40,672 nt of DNA from JBFWML01 sp050251635 (lineage in GTDB: Bacteria > Campylobacterota > Campylobacteria > Campylobacterales > SZUA-545). Where the stretch lies: the NCBI GenBank assembly GCA_050251635.1, contig JBFWML010000018.1, forward strand, positions 1-40,672, read 5' to 3'. Numbering within the stretch: the stretch's first letter is position 1; each line of letters begins with the position of its first letter. The position numbers and the translations under genes were made by a program. Below, piece after piece: positions 32,661 through 40,672 of this stretch. The notes beneath the pieces are model-generated. The model saw nothing but the letters and a program-made list of their open reading frames with translations, was not told where the DNA came from and ran no database searches.

Positions 32661-33180
32661 AGCGCCCGTCTTTGCGGCGGTAGAGCACGCGCATTTTGCT
32701 GTCCATATCGTTAAAGACCACAAACATCAGGTTAGATTCCTTGAGGTATTTGACCGCCTCGGCCACCTCCATCGGCTTGGCCACGTCGGCGCTGGCGGGA
32801 ACCACTTCGTCCTCTTCCACATCGCTGTACACATTGGGAATGTCGGCCTCGGCTTTGTGGGGCACTTCGTGGTTGTGGATTTTGTCGGCCACTTTCTCTT
32901 TGTAGCGGCGCAGCACCTTCTTGGCGCGCTCCGCGGCAATATCGCACGCCGCGTAAAAATCCTGATCCACCTGCTTGATCACCACCGTTTCGCGGTGGGC
33001 CATCTGGATCGTAAACTCCACCAAAATACGCGACTTGTTATGCTTGTTGTCGCCTTCGACAATGCTTTTAACGGCGATGATGTCCAGATTGTACTTATCC
33101 AGCTGCTCGATCGCTTTGGCAATGTAATCGCGCATGGCGTCTGTGAGTTCGATTTTTCGGGCTACGATACTGACGTTCAT
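32647..33180 (-). CDS. hpf: Ribosome hibernation promoting factor, long form (HPF/RaiA)
   Basis: A 177-residue long-type HPF. The N-terminal S30AE domain is MNVSIVARKIELTDAMRDYIAKAIEQLDKYN...AAERAKKVLRRYKEKV, followed by a linker with acidic stretch DVEEDEV. The C-terminal dimerisation domain is KPMEVAEAVKYLKESNLMFVVFNDMDSKMRVLYRRKDGRFGIY. Long HPF joins 70S ribosomes into 100S dimers in stationary phase. The ATG at 33180 has AAAGGAG six bases upstream. The frame open to 33207 has no ribosome-binding support. A possible -10 is TAATAG at 33216-33211 on the minus strand. Confidence 0.95.
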   Translation of the reverse strand: MNVSIVARKIELTDAMRDYIAKAIEQLDKYNLDIIAVKSIVEGDNKHNKSRILVEFTIQMAHRETVVIKQVDQDFYAACDIAAERAKKVLRRYKEKVADKIHNHEVPHKAEADIPNVYSDVEEDEVVPASADVAKPMEVAEAVKYLKESNLMFVVFNDMDSKMRVLYRRKDGRFGIY

Positions 33181-33279
33181 GGAACGCTCCTTTGAATAAT
33201 TTGTCACACCCTATTAGCGTAGTCGGCGCAACCTTTAGCGCGCTTTAATTACACTTCCCAAAATGCCAAGGGATACTTT

Positions 33280-34095
33280 TTGAAACTACTTTTTATCGGC
33301 GACATTATCGGACGGCCCGGCCGCAAGATGATTCGCCACCATTTACAAAAAATCAAAGCCGATCACGCCATCGATTTTTGCGTTGCCAACGGCGAAAACG
33401 CCGCGCACGGTTTTGGTCTGACGGAAAAGACCGCCAAAGAGCTTTTTGAAGCCGGGGTCGATCTGATTACCGGCGGCAACCATACGTGGGACAAAAAGGA
33501 GATCATAGGGCTTTTAGGTGCCCTGCCGGTGATTCGCCCGCTCAACTACCCCGCCGGGGTGCCGGGAAAAGGCACTTGGATGACCGAGATAAAAGGCGCG
33601 CCGCTGGCGGTCATTAACCTGATGGGCCACTACACCATGGGCGTGGTGGAAAACCCCTTCAATACGATTTTGGCCGAAGTGGCGCGGCTGGAAGCCGAAG
33701 GGATCAAACACATCTTCATCGACTTTCACGCCGAAACCACCAGCGAAAAAAACGCCCTTTTAAAGATGCTCGAAGGGCGCATCGGGGCCATTGCGGGCAC
33801 CCACACCCATATCGGCACCGACGATCTGCTTATCGCCCGCGGCACGGGCTACGTCTCCGACGTGGGGCTAACGGGCATTCGCAGCGAGGTGATCGGCATG
33901 GGTTCCAAAGAGCCGATTTTCCGCTTTACCACCGGCATGAAAGATAACTTCAAAGTACCCGACAACGGCCCGTCAATTTTGCAAGCGATCGTGTTTGACC
34001 TGGACGCAAACGGCCGCTGCGCCGATGCGTACAAAATCAAAGCCTACGACGAACAGCCGCATTTTGTGAGCCTGCGCCACGGGGGCGGTTGGTGA
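33280..34095 (+). CDS. ymdB: YmdB-family (TIGR00282) metallophosphoesterase
   Basis: A 271-residue phosphodiesterase of the YmdB family. Metal-site motifs in order are FIGDIIGRPGRKM, VANGENAAHGFG, GGNHTWDKKE, DFHAETTSEK and GTHTHIGTDD. All are intact. Bacillus YmdB hydrolyses 2',3'-cyclic nucleotides and affects biofilm genes. The substrate here is inferred. The TTG start at 33280 has AAGGGA at 33268-33273. A TTTAAT at 33244-33249 could be the -10. It reads divergently from hpf with 99 bases between starts, the longest gap in the window apart from possible promoters nothing else is seen there. Confidence 0.92.
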   Translation: MKLLFIGDIIGRPGRKMIRHHLQKIKADHAIDFCVANGENAAHGFGLTEKTAKELFEAGVDLITGGNHTWDKKEIIGLLGALPVIRPLNYPAGVPGKGTWMTEIKGAPLAVINLMGHYTMGVVENPFNTILAEVARLEAEGIKHIFIDFHAETTSEKNALLKMLEGRIGAIAGTHTHIGTDDLLIARGTGYVSDVGLTGIRSEVIGMGSKEPIFRFTTGMKDNFKVPDNGPSILQAIVFDLDANGRCADAYKIKAYDEQPHFVSLRHGGGW

Positions 34096-34754
34096 TCGAC
34101 TCAAGCGCCGATCTGCTGCTACGGCTGCATGAACTTAAACTCATGAATGACGACCGCTTCCCCCACTGGTGGCGGCACTACGGCACATGGTGGATTCTGC
34201 CCGAAGCGATTTTGACCCAACAAACCCAGTGGGCCAAAGTAGAACAAAGCGTTGCCAATCTTGTCCATCTGGGTTACGACACCCCCGAAAAGCTGTCAAA
34301 AGCCGAACAGTGGAAAGTCGCCCAAGCGATCACCCCGGCGGGGTTTTACAACCAAAAAACCAACCGGATTTTGGCACTCATTAAAGGGATGTTCGATCGC
34401 TTCGGCGACTTTGAAACCTTTGCCGATCAGGTCGATCGCGAATGGCTGCTATCGCACAAGGGCGTAGGGTTCGAAAGCGCGGATGCGATCTTGTGCTACG
34501 GCTGCAAGCGCCCCGTGATGGTGGTCGATGCCTACACCCAACGGCTTTTAAGCGCGCTAGGTTACGAGATGGAGGATTATCACGATATTCAAGGCTGGCT
34601 GATAGGCGGCATCGAAAACGAGTTTGACCGCATCGAATCAACCCTAAGCTTGAGCCTTGAGCTGACCTACGCCTATTTTCACGGCCTGATCGTCGAATAC
34701 TGTAAACGTTATTCGGCCCGATCGGGCATGGAGATTGCTGCTTTGCGCGCATGA
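34092..34754 (+). CDS. HhH-GPD DNA glycosylase, MagIII-like (3-methyladenine)
   Basis: A 220-residue helix-hairpin-helix glycosylase of the endonuclease III superfamily. The hairpin is LLSHKGVGFESADAILCYGC, and the catalytic Asp lies in MVVDAYTQRLL. The C-terminal four-cysteine Fe-S loop of endonuclease III is missing, and TQQTQW near the N-terminus matches the superfamily substrate loop. These features fit H. pylori MagIII, a 3-methyladenine glycosylase. The GTG at 34092 overlaps the ymdB stop (GTGA), and its own stop overlaps the next ATG. A TTG one codon upstream is a less likely start. Confidence 0.88.
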   Translation: MIDSSADLLLRLHELKLMNDDRFPHWWRHYGTWWILPEAILTQQTQWAKVEQSVANLVHLGYDTPEKLSKAEQWKVAQAITPAGFYNQKTNRILALIKGMFDRFGDFETFADQVDREWLLSHKGVGFESADAILCYGCKRPVMVVDAYTQRLLSALGYEMEDYHDIQGWLIGGIENEFDRIESTLSLSLELTYAYFHGLIVEYCKRYSARSGMEIAALRA

Positions 34755-37360
34755 AGAAGCTGCTTTTTTTATTGCCCGCGCTCTTGCTGGCCTACACCGT
34801 GCCTTCCGATGAAGCCTACTTTGTGCAGCCGTTTCCCTTCGGCACGCTTATCTACCCCGAAAGCTTTAAAGCCGATGCCCAAGCGGCGGCGGGCAAGCTG
34901 GAGGCAGTACGCGAGCACTACAACCAAAGCTTTCGCTATACGCCGCTTGTGCGCCCCTACCTCACCCTAACCGGGCCGCGCAACCAGATCGCCAATGCGT
35001 GGGCCACCGCCGTGCCCTACCCGCAGATAACCTTCTACGGCGCGGGGGCGCAAGAGATCGACTACTTCGGCCATACCGACTGGATCGACACGCTGCTCGC
35101 CCACGAAGGGGCGCATATTTACCAGCTCGATGCCAAAGGCGAACTGCCCCGCACGATGGAGCGGTTTTTAGGCCGCAACGTCCTGCCTATTTTTCCCGGC
35201 ATTCCCGTACCGCTTTTTACCCTGCCCAACCTCTGGACGCCGGATTTTTTACTCGAAGGCAACGCGGTCTATAACGAATCGCGCCTCACCGGGGCCGGGC
35301 GGCTTTACGGCGGGCGGCACCGCGCGCTTTTTATGGCGCTGCACCAGGCGGGCAAACTCAACGCGACGCGCCTGCTTAATAACCACCGCGATTTTCCCTA
35401 TCTGGAAGAAAAGTACATTGTGGGCGGCTTTTTTCAGGCGTGGCTGGCCGATCGTTACGGCAGCGATCGCGTCAATGCTTTTTTCCGGCAACAAGGCGAG
35501 CACGTCATCAACCCGCTGCTGCTAAGCCGCACCTTCCAAGCGCAGTTTGGCGAAAATTTCTACACCCTTTTAAACCAATTTCTGTTTGATTTTAAAGCCG
35601 ATGCCATGGCCTTTCGATCGCAAAAGGGCGATCTGATTAGCCGCGGCCAACTCTACGCGCCCCTCGGCGGCAACGACAAAGCACTGCTTGTTTACGAAAG
35701 CGACGGCAAAACCTACGGCCACCTCATCGCCGTCGATCGCCAAAGCGGTAAAACAACGCGCATCAAAGGCCACTTTCTGCCCGGCCGCCCCTTTTGCGGC
35801 GAGTTTGGTTGCGCCACCGCCGCTTCGGGCCACACCGCCACCGCGCGGATCGAAACGGGGCTTTTTGGCGGCGATCGCCGAGCGATCGACGGCTTTAACG
35901 GCCGGATTGTTCAGGATTTTGCCGGCGATCGGGTTTTGAGTTTTCATACCGCAAAAAGCTTTGCCAAACCGATGCTCTATGACGGCGATCGCCCCTTGGG
36001 CGCGGTGGTTTCAAACGCCCGCTACGGCCCGGAGGGCGCGGTTTACACCGTGCGGCACGAAGCGGGCAAACGGGTTTTTTACCGCGATACAACACCGCTT
36101 TTTTCGATCAAAGCGCAGGGGTTTCTAGCCGATGTGCTGCCCGGCGGATCGGTGCTTTTTACCGCCCCCACACGGCTTGGCAACGGCCTGTATATCTGGC
36201 ACCAAAACAAAATCCGGCGCCTCGGCCATGCGGACAATGTGCTCGATGCCCGCTGGATCGAAGGCGATCGGTTCTTAATTAGCGCCGTCACCGCCGAAGG
36301 GTACGAAACCCGTATCGGCAAACTGGGGCTTTTCGACGAACGCCCCGGCCGGCCGAGCTACGGCTTTGAAAAAGAGCCGCAGCCTAGCCTAAGCGCCGCG
36401 CCGCCCAAGCCGCTGGAAGGCCGCCGCTACAATGCGCCGACGATGCTGCGTTTTTCCAGCCTTTATCCCTACTTTTACCTCACCGAAACCGCCGTCGAAG
36501 GTGGGCTGGAGGCGGCCTTTGTCGATCCGCTGGCCTTTAATACGCTCAATATCGGCTACACCCACGGCAGCGAAAAGGCGGTTGCCAACGGCGGCTACCA
36601 CAACCGCCGCTACCGGCTTTTTTACGGGGCTAGCGGCTGGAAGGAGCTCAATACCACCGTAGCCGAATGGGACCGCAGCTGGGGGGCCGATGTGTACGCC
36701 GGGTATCTGCTTTATCAAAGCAACACCGCCAGCAGCGATCTGACCTTGCGCCGCCAATACGACCCGGACGATCGCTACAACGAGCCGGTGTTTGCCTCGC
36801 TAAGCTTTCGCCACAGCGTGGGTTATGCGCGCGCCTACAAGCCCGAATACGGTTTTGAAGTCGCCGCGCACGGGCGTTACAACGATCGTCAAGGATTTGA
36901 AGAGAGGGCGTGGGCGGGGCAAATGGGCGTTTCAACCCGGCTCATTGGCCCCAGCTGGCTGGAACTTTCGGCCAAATACGCCGAGGCCGAAACCGGCTGG
37001 ATTATCACCGAAGAGGGGCCGAACTTTCCCAGCGATCCGATTAACTTCGAACTGGGCAACCTGCCGGTGCGCTACGGCTCGATCAAGGCCTTGGGCGGCA
37101 AAGCGGTTTTAAGCGCGGCGATCGAGTCGCCCCTTTACTTTGCCCGCTTTCCCTTGGGCCTGCACCGGCTGGCTCCGCGCGTCAGTTACGAACGGCTCGA
37201 ACTGGGCGAAAGCCGCTACCTGATCGAAGAGACCGCGGCGGCGATCGAAGCCGAACTGCTCTTTGCCCACCGCTTCGATTTTGCGATCGAAGCGGGGATA
37301 ATCCGAAACGACGAAGCCGAATCGGACAAGGCCTACTTTTTGCTCAAGGCGGCCTTTTAA
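34751..37360 (+). CDS. Large secreted metalloprotease-like protein with predicted propeller and outer-membrane barrel
   Basis: An 869-residue protein with a Sec signal peptide (MKKLLFLLPALLLAYT). Residues ~60-180 hold a gluzincin-like zinc site: HEGAH (His118, Glu119, His122) and the downstream FLLEGNAVYNES with Glu169 as probable third ligand. About 290-520 has repeats of the type DGKTYGHLIAVDRQSGKTTRIKG, suggesting a beta-propeller. From about 570 to the end are alternating amphipathic strands finishing in AYFLLKAAF, a terminal Phe typical of outer-membrane barrels. So a surface-anchored peptidase is my inference. I do not recognise a named family. It carries at least 14 CGATCG sites. Its stop overlaps lpxR. 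Confidence 0.75.
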   Translation: MKKLLFLLPALLLAYTVPSDEAYFVQPFPFGTLIYPESFKADAQAAAGKLEAVREHYNQSFRYTPLVRPYLTLTGPRNQIANAWATAVPYPQITFYGAGAQEIDYFGHTDWIDTLLAHEGAHIYQLDAKGELPRTMERFLGRNVLPIFPGIPVPLFTLPNLWTPDFLLEGNAVYNESRLTGAGRLYGGRHRALFMALHQAGKLNATRLLNNHRDFPYLEEKYIVGGFFQAWLADRYGSDRVNAFFRQQGEHVINPLLLSRTFQAQFGENFYTLLNQFLFDFKADAMAFRSQKGDLISRGQLYAPLGGNDKALLVYESDGKTYGHLIAVDRQSGKTTRIKGHFLPGRPFCGEFGCATAASGHTATARIETGLFGGDRRAIDGFNGRIVQDFAGDRVLSFHTAKSFAKPMLYDGDRPLGAVVSNARYGPEGAVYTVRHEAGKRVFYRDTTPLFSIKAQGFLADVLPGGSVLFTAPTRLGNGLYIWHQNKIRRLGHADNVLDARWIEGDRFLISAVTAEGYETRIGKLGLFDERPGRPSYGFEKEPQPSLSAAPPKPLEGRRYNAPTMLRFSSLYPYFYLTETAVEGGLEAAFVDPLAFNTLNIGYTHGSEKAVANGGYHNRRYRLFYGASGWKELNTTVAEWDRSWGADVYAGYLLYQSNTASSDLTLRRQYDPDDRYNEPVFASLSFRHSVGYARAYKPEYGFEVAAHGRYNDRQGFEERAWAGQMGVSTRLIGPSWLELSAKYAEAETGWIITEEGPNFPSDPINFELGNLPVRYGSIKALGGKAVLSAAIESPLYFARFPLGLHRLAPRVSYERLELGESRYLIEETAAAIEAELLFAHRFDFAIEAGIIRNDEAESDKAYFLLKAAF

Positions 37361-38343
37361 AAAAACCAAAAAAGACTGACGGCCCCAAAATCGTCCCAAT
37401 CGTCCGCTCCGGCAAACTCTTTTGAGCGATAAACATGAACATAGCTAAATCGCACCTTTTTATAGGCGATGGAAACCCCGCTTTGCCAGTCGGCCACGAT
37501 CGGCTCCTTTTCCACGCTTCGACTGCTTTTAAAGGTATTGCCGTCCAAAAAGATATTACGCGCCACCGCGCGGATATCCATACCCGCAAAAAGATACCAG
37601 CGCACCCTCTTTTTCGAACCGGCCCCGATCGCTCCGCTACCCGGCGGAGCGGGTTGAATACGCAAAGGCCCGTAATCTTTTTGTAGCCCGCTACCGTAAC
37701 GAATCGTCATGCCGGCATTGGCGTAGGTGTACACATTGCCCAGAGCAAACCCCGCATGGGGCATCAGATCTAGCTCGTTGCCACCATGCAACCCCGAAGC
37801 GAACTGCCGCCAAGTATGCTGATAGGCCAATATTAGCCCCGGTTCGTCGCCAATCTGGTGCTCCCACCCCTTTGGCTTTTCTGAATCGATCAACTGATGC
37901 AGTTCAATCTGAGTGCGATCGGCCTTTGATGAGGGGCCGACCCACCCTGCGCTTAAAGTCAGTTGACCTAAGTGATTGCCGCGCTCGATCGCGATGCCGG
38001 TTGTCATATAGGTCCACCCCCCATAAGGGCGATCGTTTAATGGCGGATCCGAAAGCGTAATATCCGACGGCGTATACATATTTTGACCGATTGCGAAACC
38101 GTAGCAGATCGTGTAACGTTCACGGTTCCAAGGTATCGTATTGGCCAATTTTTCTATCCATCCGGGTGTCCGGGGTTGATCCGGGACCCAGGCTACCATC
38201 AAACCGTTCGTGTAGTGCCGATCATTGCCGTAAAACACATCATTTTCAAACACAACCGTCATTGACCCGCTATTGCAACGATTCGGCCCCTCGGCCCACA
38301 GCAAGGTCGCGGCCGTCAACAGCCCCGATAGTAGTCTGCCCAC
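37357..38343 (-). CDS. lpxR: Lipid A 3'-O-deacylase LpxR (DUF2219)
   Basis: A 328-residue outer-membrane barrel enzyme with signal peptide (MGRLLSGLLTAATLLWAEG). The conserved calcium/active-site segment FENDVFYGNDRHYTNG supplies Glu33, Asn34 and Asp35, and His149 in GWVGPSSKADRTQIELHQ matches the catalytic His of Salmonella LpxR. The protein ends FWFF, a barrel terminus. It removes the 3' acyloxyacyl chain of lipid A at the cell surface. The GTG start at 38343 lies 8 bases after the ABC permease stop, with AGGA 11 bases upstream. Its stop overlaps the convergent protease gene by 4 bases, with no terminator between them. Confidence 0.92.
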   Translation of the reverse strand: MGRLLSGLLTAATLLWAEGPNRCNSGSMTVVFENDVFYGNDRHYTNGLMVAWVPDQPRTPGWIEKLANTIPWNRERYTICYGFAIGQNMYTPSDITLSDPPLNDRPYGGWTYMTTGIAIERGNHLGQLTLSAGWVGPSSKADRTQIELHQLIDSEKPKGWEHQIGDEPGLILAYQHTWRQFASGLHGGNELDLMPHAGFALGNVYTYANAGMTIRYGSGLQKDYGPLRIQPAPPGSGAIGAGSKKRVRWYLFAGMDIRAVARNIFLDGNTFKSSRSVEKEPIVADWQSGVSIAYKKVRFSYVHVYRSKEFAGADDWDDFGAVSLFWFF

Positions 38344-38351
38344 AGACGCTT

Positions 38352-39473
38352 CTATCCTGCCGCCGTCAACATTTTTCTAAACCGTCCGAGGGAAAACAGA
38401 AAAAGAGCCGCGCCGATCACAACCAGCGCCAACAAATGGGGAGCAATCACCTCCAAGCCGGCACCCCGGTATAAAATCGCCTGCGAAGCGGCCGTAAAAT
38501 GGGTAGTGGGCGCAAGCAGCATCACCTGCTGAGCAAGATCGGGCATACTCTCTCTGGGGGTCATACCGCCTGATAGAATTTGCATCGGCAGCAACGTTAG
38601 CAAAAACAGCATCGCAAACTGCGGCATGCTGCGGGTAAGGGTCGCCATAAAGATCCCCATGGAGGTGGAGGCAAACAGATGCAGCGATACCGTCAGTATA
38701 AACAGCGCAAGCGAACCTTGAACGGGAACGGACAAAACCTGCTCCACGACGACTTGCAGGGAAAAAAGGGAGGCGATCAGCACCACCAAGCCCATGGACC
38801 ACACCTTGGAGATCATAATTTCCAGAGGCGACACGGGCATCACAAGCAGATGCTCGATGGTGCCGTGCTCCCGTTCGCGGATAAGCGCCGCGCCGACAAG
38901 TACTATCGACAACGTCGTTACGCCACTGATAATTTCCATAATCGGGCCGAACCATTCGCGCTCAAGCGTAGGATTGAACTTTGCGCGAAGCGTAAGCTCT
39001 ACGGGGAGCTCGACCACCTTCCGGTGCCGCTGCACAAAAGCGTTGACCTCCCCAAGGACCATCTGCTGAATCTGCCCGCTGCCCGAAAAAGCTTGGCTCA
39101 TCCGGGTGGCATCCACATTAAGCTGAACCACCGGCGAAAGCCCCGCCAGAACATCCCGCTGAAAGTGAGCGGGAATATGCAGGGTAAAGGTATAGCGCCC
39201 GGAGTCCAGCCCCGGATCGATCTCATCCATTGAAACGATCTCCGGCGGCAAGAACTCCGGCGGATAAAAGCTGTCAACAATACGGCCCGAAAGTACCGAT
39301 CGGTCTTCGTCCACGATCGCGATGGGCGTATTGCGAAGCATATTCGAGGCGGCGGTGCCCGCGATATACACTTGGAACGTGAACATAAACAGGATCAGCA
39401 CAATCATGATCGGATCGCGCCTGAGCGCAATAAGCTCCTTGATACCCAGCCGGTAGATATGCTTGAGATTCAC
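38352..39473 (-). CDS. ABC-2 type transporter permease (YhhJ-like)
   Basis: A 373-residue ABC-2 permease: one N-terminal helix, a long periplasmic domain (about residues 45-175) and five or more C-terminal helices, the layout and length of E. coli YhhJ (374). LRRDPIMIVLILFMFTFQVYI starts the first helix, and REREHGTIEHLLVMPVSPLEIMISK is the cytoplasmic coupling region. The GTG start follows the rbbA stop with no gap (TAAGTG). Together with RbbA it would form an exporter. A periplasmic adaptor (YhiI/HlyD type) would be expected just outside the window. Confidence 0.88.
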   Translation of the reverse strand: MNLKHIYRLGIKELIALRRDPIMIVLILFMFTFQVYIAGTAASNMLRNTPIAIVDEDRSVLSGRIVDSFYPPEFLPPEIVSMDEIDPGLDSGRYTFTLHIPAHFQRDVLAGLSPVVQLNVDATRMSQAFSGSGQIQQMVLGEVNAFVQRHRKVVELPVELTLRAKFNPTLEREWFGPIMEIISGVTTLSIVLVGAALIREREHGTIEHLLVMPVSPLEIMISKVWSMGLVVLIASLFSLQVVVEQVLSVPVQGSLALFILTVSLHLFASTSMGIFMATLTRSMPQFAMLFLLTLLPMQILSGGMTPRESMPDLAQQVMLLAPTTHFTAASQAILYRGAGLEVIAPHLLALVVIGAALFLFSLGRFRKMLTAAG

Positions 39474-40672
39474 TTAACGCTCCTGTTTCCTGAGCAGCGC
39501 GATAGAAAATCCGATTACGGCCGGCGCGGCGAGGATCATCGGCCAGAAGGAGGCGTACAGATCCGCCATGCCCAAAGCCTTATTAAAAACCCCGCGACTA
39601 ACGGTGACAAAATGGGAGACCGGATAGACCTCGCCGATAATCCGAGCCGCCCCTTCCATCGCGCTGACGGGGTTGATTAGACCGCCAAACTGAATAGCGG
39701 GAAAAACCGCCGCAACCATCGAAAAAAATATGGCTGCGACCTGACTGCGGGTAAAGGTCGAAGCCAAAAGCCCCATTCCGGTGGCGAAAAAAACAAAGAT
39801 CAGGGCCGCGAGCGTCAGAGCCCAGAAGCTTCCGGTGATCGGCACCCCAAAAAGAGCAACCGCCAGCAAAACCATCAGCAGATAGCTAATCATCGCCAAC
39901 GCCACATAGGGCAGCTGTTTGCCGAGCAGAAACTCAGTGCGGGTCACCGGCGTCACATAAAGATTGATAATCGAACCCAGCTCCTTTTCCCGCACCACCG
40001 ACAGGGCGGTCAACATGGCCGGCAGCATCAAAAGCAGCAAGGGAACCATGGCGGGAACCATGGCGGGGAGGCTCTCGATATCGGGGTTATAACGAAAGCG
40101 GGTCTCTACCGATGCGGCCGCGGCGGGCAGCCCCTCCCCCGTCGCTTGACGGCTTTGAACGCCCAGCCAGTGCAGATGCATTCCCTGTACGTACCCTTGT
40201 ACCGTTTCGGCCCTTTGGGGCATGGCGCCGTCGATCCACGCGCCGATCTCCACGGGCCGGTTTCGGTAAAGATCCCGGCTAAAGCCCGGCGGAATCTCCA
40301 GCACCACCGAAAGTTCTCCCGAACGCATCCGAAGGTCCAGCTCCCTGTAGTCGGCAACAGGAGGCTGTTCGATAAAATAGCGCGACCCCGAAAGGTTCGA
40401 TAGGTAATCCCGGCTCAGGCTTGTCTGATCCCGATCAAGCACCGCAAAGCGTAAATCTTCGACATCCATACTAATGCCGTAACCTAGAAAAAGCATTAAA
40501 ATCAGGCTCCCCAAAAGCGCCATCGTTGCCCGCAGCGGATCGCGCGCGAGCTCTAATCCTTCGCGTTGCGCGTTGCTTAACAGACGGGCAAGGCTAATGG
40601 CCCGGGTGGGGGTGGGTGGGGGCGGCTCTCTTTCGGAGTCCTCAATGAGGGATCGATTTTCGCGCAGCTCAT
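39474..40672 (-). CDS. rbbA: RbbA-like ABC transporter, C-terminal permease part (5' end outside the window)
   Basis: The frame is open to the window edge, so the 399 visible codons are the C-terminal part of a larger protein. They begin with a charged/Pro-rich linker (SEREPPPPTPTR), then LELARDPLRATMALLGSLILMLFLGYGISMDVEDLRFAVLDRDQT, which closely matches the membrane part of E. coli RbbA (YhiH). A periplasmic domain with DGAMPQRAETVQGYVQGMHLHWLG and several C-terminal helices follow. The two ATPase domains expected for RbbA lie beyond base 40672. An internal ATG at 40523 is not the real start. Its neighbour is the YhhJ-like permease, as in E. coli. Confidence 0.85.
   Translation of the reverse strand, partial: ELRENRSLIEDSEREPPPPTPTRAISLARLLSNAQREGLELARDPLRATMALLGSLILMLFLGYGISMDVEDLRFAVLDRDQTSLSRDYLSNLSGSRYFIEQPPVADYRELDLRMRSGELSVVLEIPPGFSRDLYRNRPVEIGAWIDGAMPQRAETVQGYVQGMHLHWLGVQSRQATGEGLPAAAASVETRFRYNPDIESLPAMVPAMVPLLLLMLPAMLTALSVVREKELGSIINLYVTPVTRTEFLLGKQLPYVALAMISYLLMVLLAVALFGVPITGSFWALTLAALIFVFFATGMGLLASTFTRSQVAAIFFSMVAAVFPAIQFGGLINPVSAMEGAARIIGEVYPVSHFVTVSRGVFNKALGMADLYASFWPMILAAPAVIGFSIALLRKQER

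Noticed and set aside
36300..37360. Possible horizontal transfer of the protease gene because of its many CGATCG sites
   Set aside because: The same motif is frequent in housekeeping genes of the window, so it does not mark this gene as foreign.
40106..40523. ATG at 40523 as the start of a separate permease gene
   Set aside because: The frame is open upstream to the window edge and encodes RbbA-like sequence (LELARDPLRAT) directly before it, so this is an internal Met.
1..40672. CRISPR arrays, insertion sequences, prophage or rRNA operons
   Set aside because: No regularly spaced repeats, transposase or integrase motifs, or rRNA sequence were seen on reading through; only the 25-bp repeat pair around vapBC stood out.

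Overview
The window is about 40.7 kb of densely coded, GC-rich chromosome (two sampled lines give 57-63 % GC) from what looks like a free-living member of the Campylobacterota (Epsilonproteobacteria). The evidence is gene content and order: mreC-mreB-clpX-lpxA-fabZ; cvpA-fur-lysS-glyA-DUF1882-SPOR-aroE, an arrangement I recall from Campylobacter and Helicobacter; QueH; the futalosine-pathway enzyme MqnC next to an M16 peptidase homologue; long HPF; and a MagIII-type DNA glycosylase. The GC content is high for this phylum. No rRNA, CRISPR array, phage or transposase was seen. Genes are packed with 1-4 bp overlaps and many GTG or TTG starts, and no gap exceeds about 100 bp.

Layout. 1-3950 (-): cell shape, protein quality control and lipid A/fatty acid synthesis (mreC partial, mreB, clpX, lpxA, fabZ). 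4003-6347 (-): queH, nfo and a small lipoprotein. 6398-6473 (+): tRNA-Glu, followed by a UvrD/Rep helicase and a periplasmic protein whose 3' end overlaps the convergent gene ybgC by 110 bp. 9763-20465 (-): twelve closely spaced genes that could be one transcription unit (degenerate GGDEF protein, cvpA, fur, lysS, glyA, DUF1882, SPOR, trpE, aroE, CDF transporter, ribBA, ybgC). 20574-24708 (+): mqnC, M16 homologue, recG, with stop/start overlaps. 24732-30208 (-): rlmA, TRIC-type channel, HemN-like radical SAM protein, DUF2461, MDR oxidoreductase, transglutaminase-like protein and an AT-rich orphan secreted protein. 30261-31776 (+): MFS transporter and a DUF1801-like protein. 31773-33180 (-): VapBC toxin-antitoxin pair, GIY-YIG protein, long HPF. 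33280-37360 (+): ymdB-like phosphodiesterase, MagIII-like glycosylase and a large secreted metalloprotease-like protein with a probable outer-membrane barrel. 37357-40672 (-): lpxR and an RbbA/YhhJ-type ABC-2 exporter (rbbA runs off the window).

The most unusual structure is at 31749-32440. A 642-bp segment holding only a consensus promoter, vapB and vapC is bracketed by direct repeats identical at 23 of 25 positions. The right repeat lies within the 3' coding end of the adjacent GIY-YIG gene. The left repeat encodes a detached copy of that gene's C-terminus followed directly by a stop codon. This reads as a toxin-antitoxin cassette that entered the 3' end of the GIY-YIG gene, leaving the gene with a foreign 38-residue tail. 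Other points of interest are a HEGAH-protease/beta-barrel fusion rich in CGATCG sites, lpxR placed behind an ABC exporter, several genes that keep a fold but lack catalytic residues (GGDEF, GCH II domain of RibBA, M16 homologue), and a possibly leaderless mqnC promoter.
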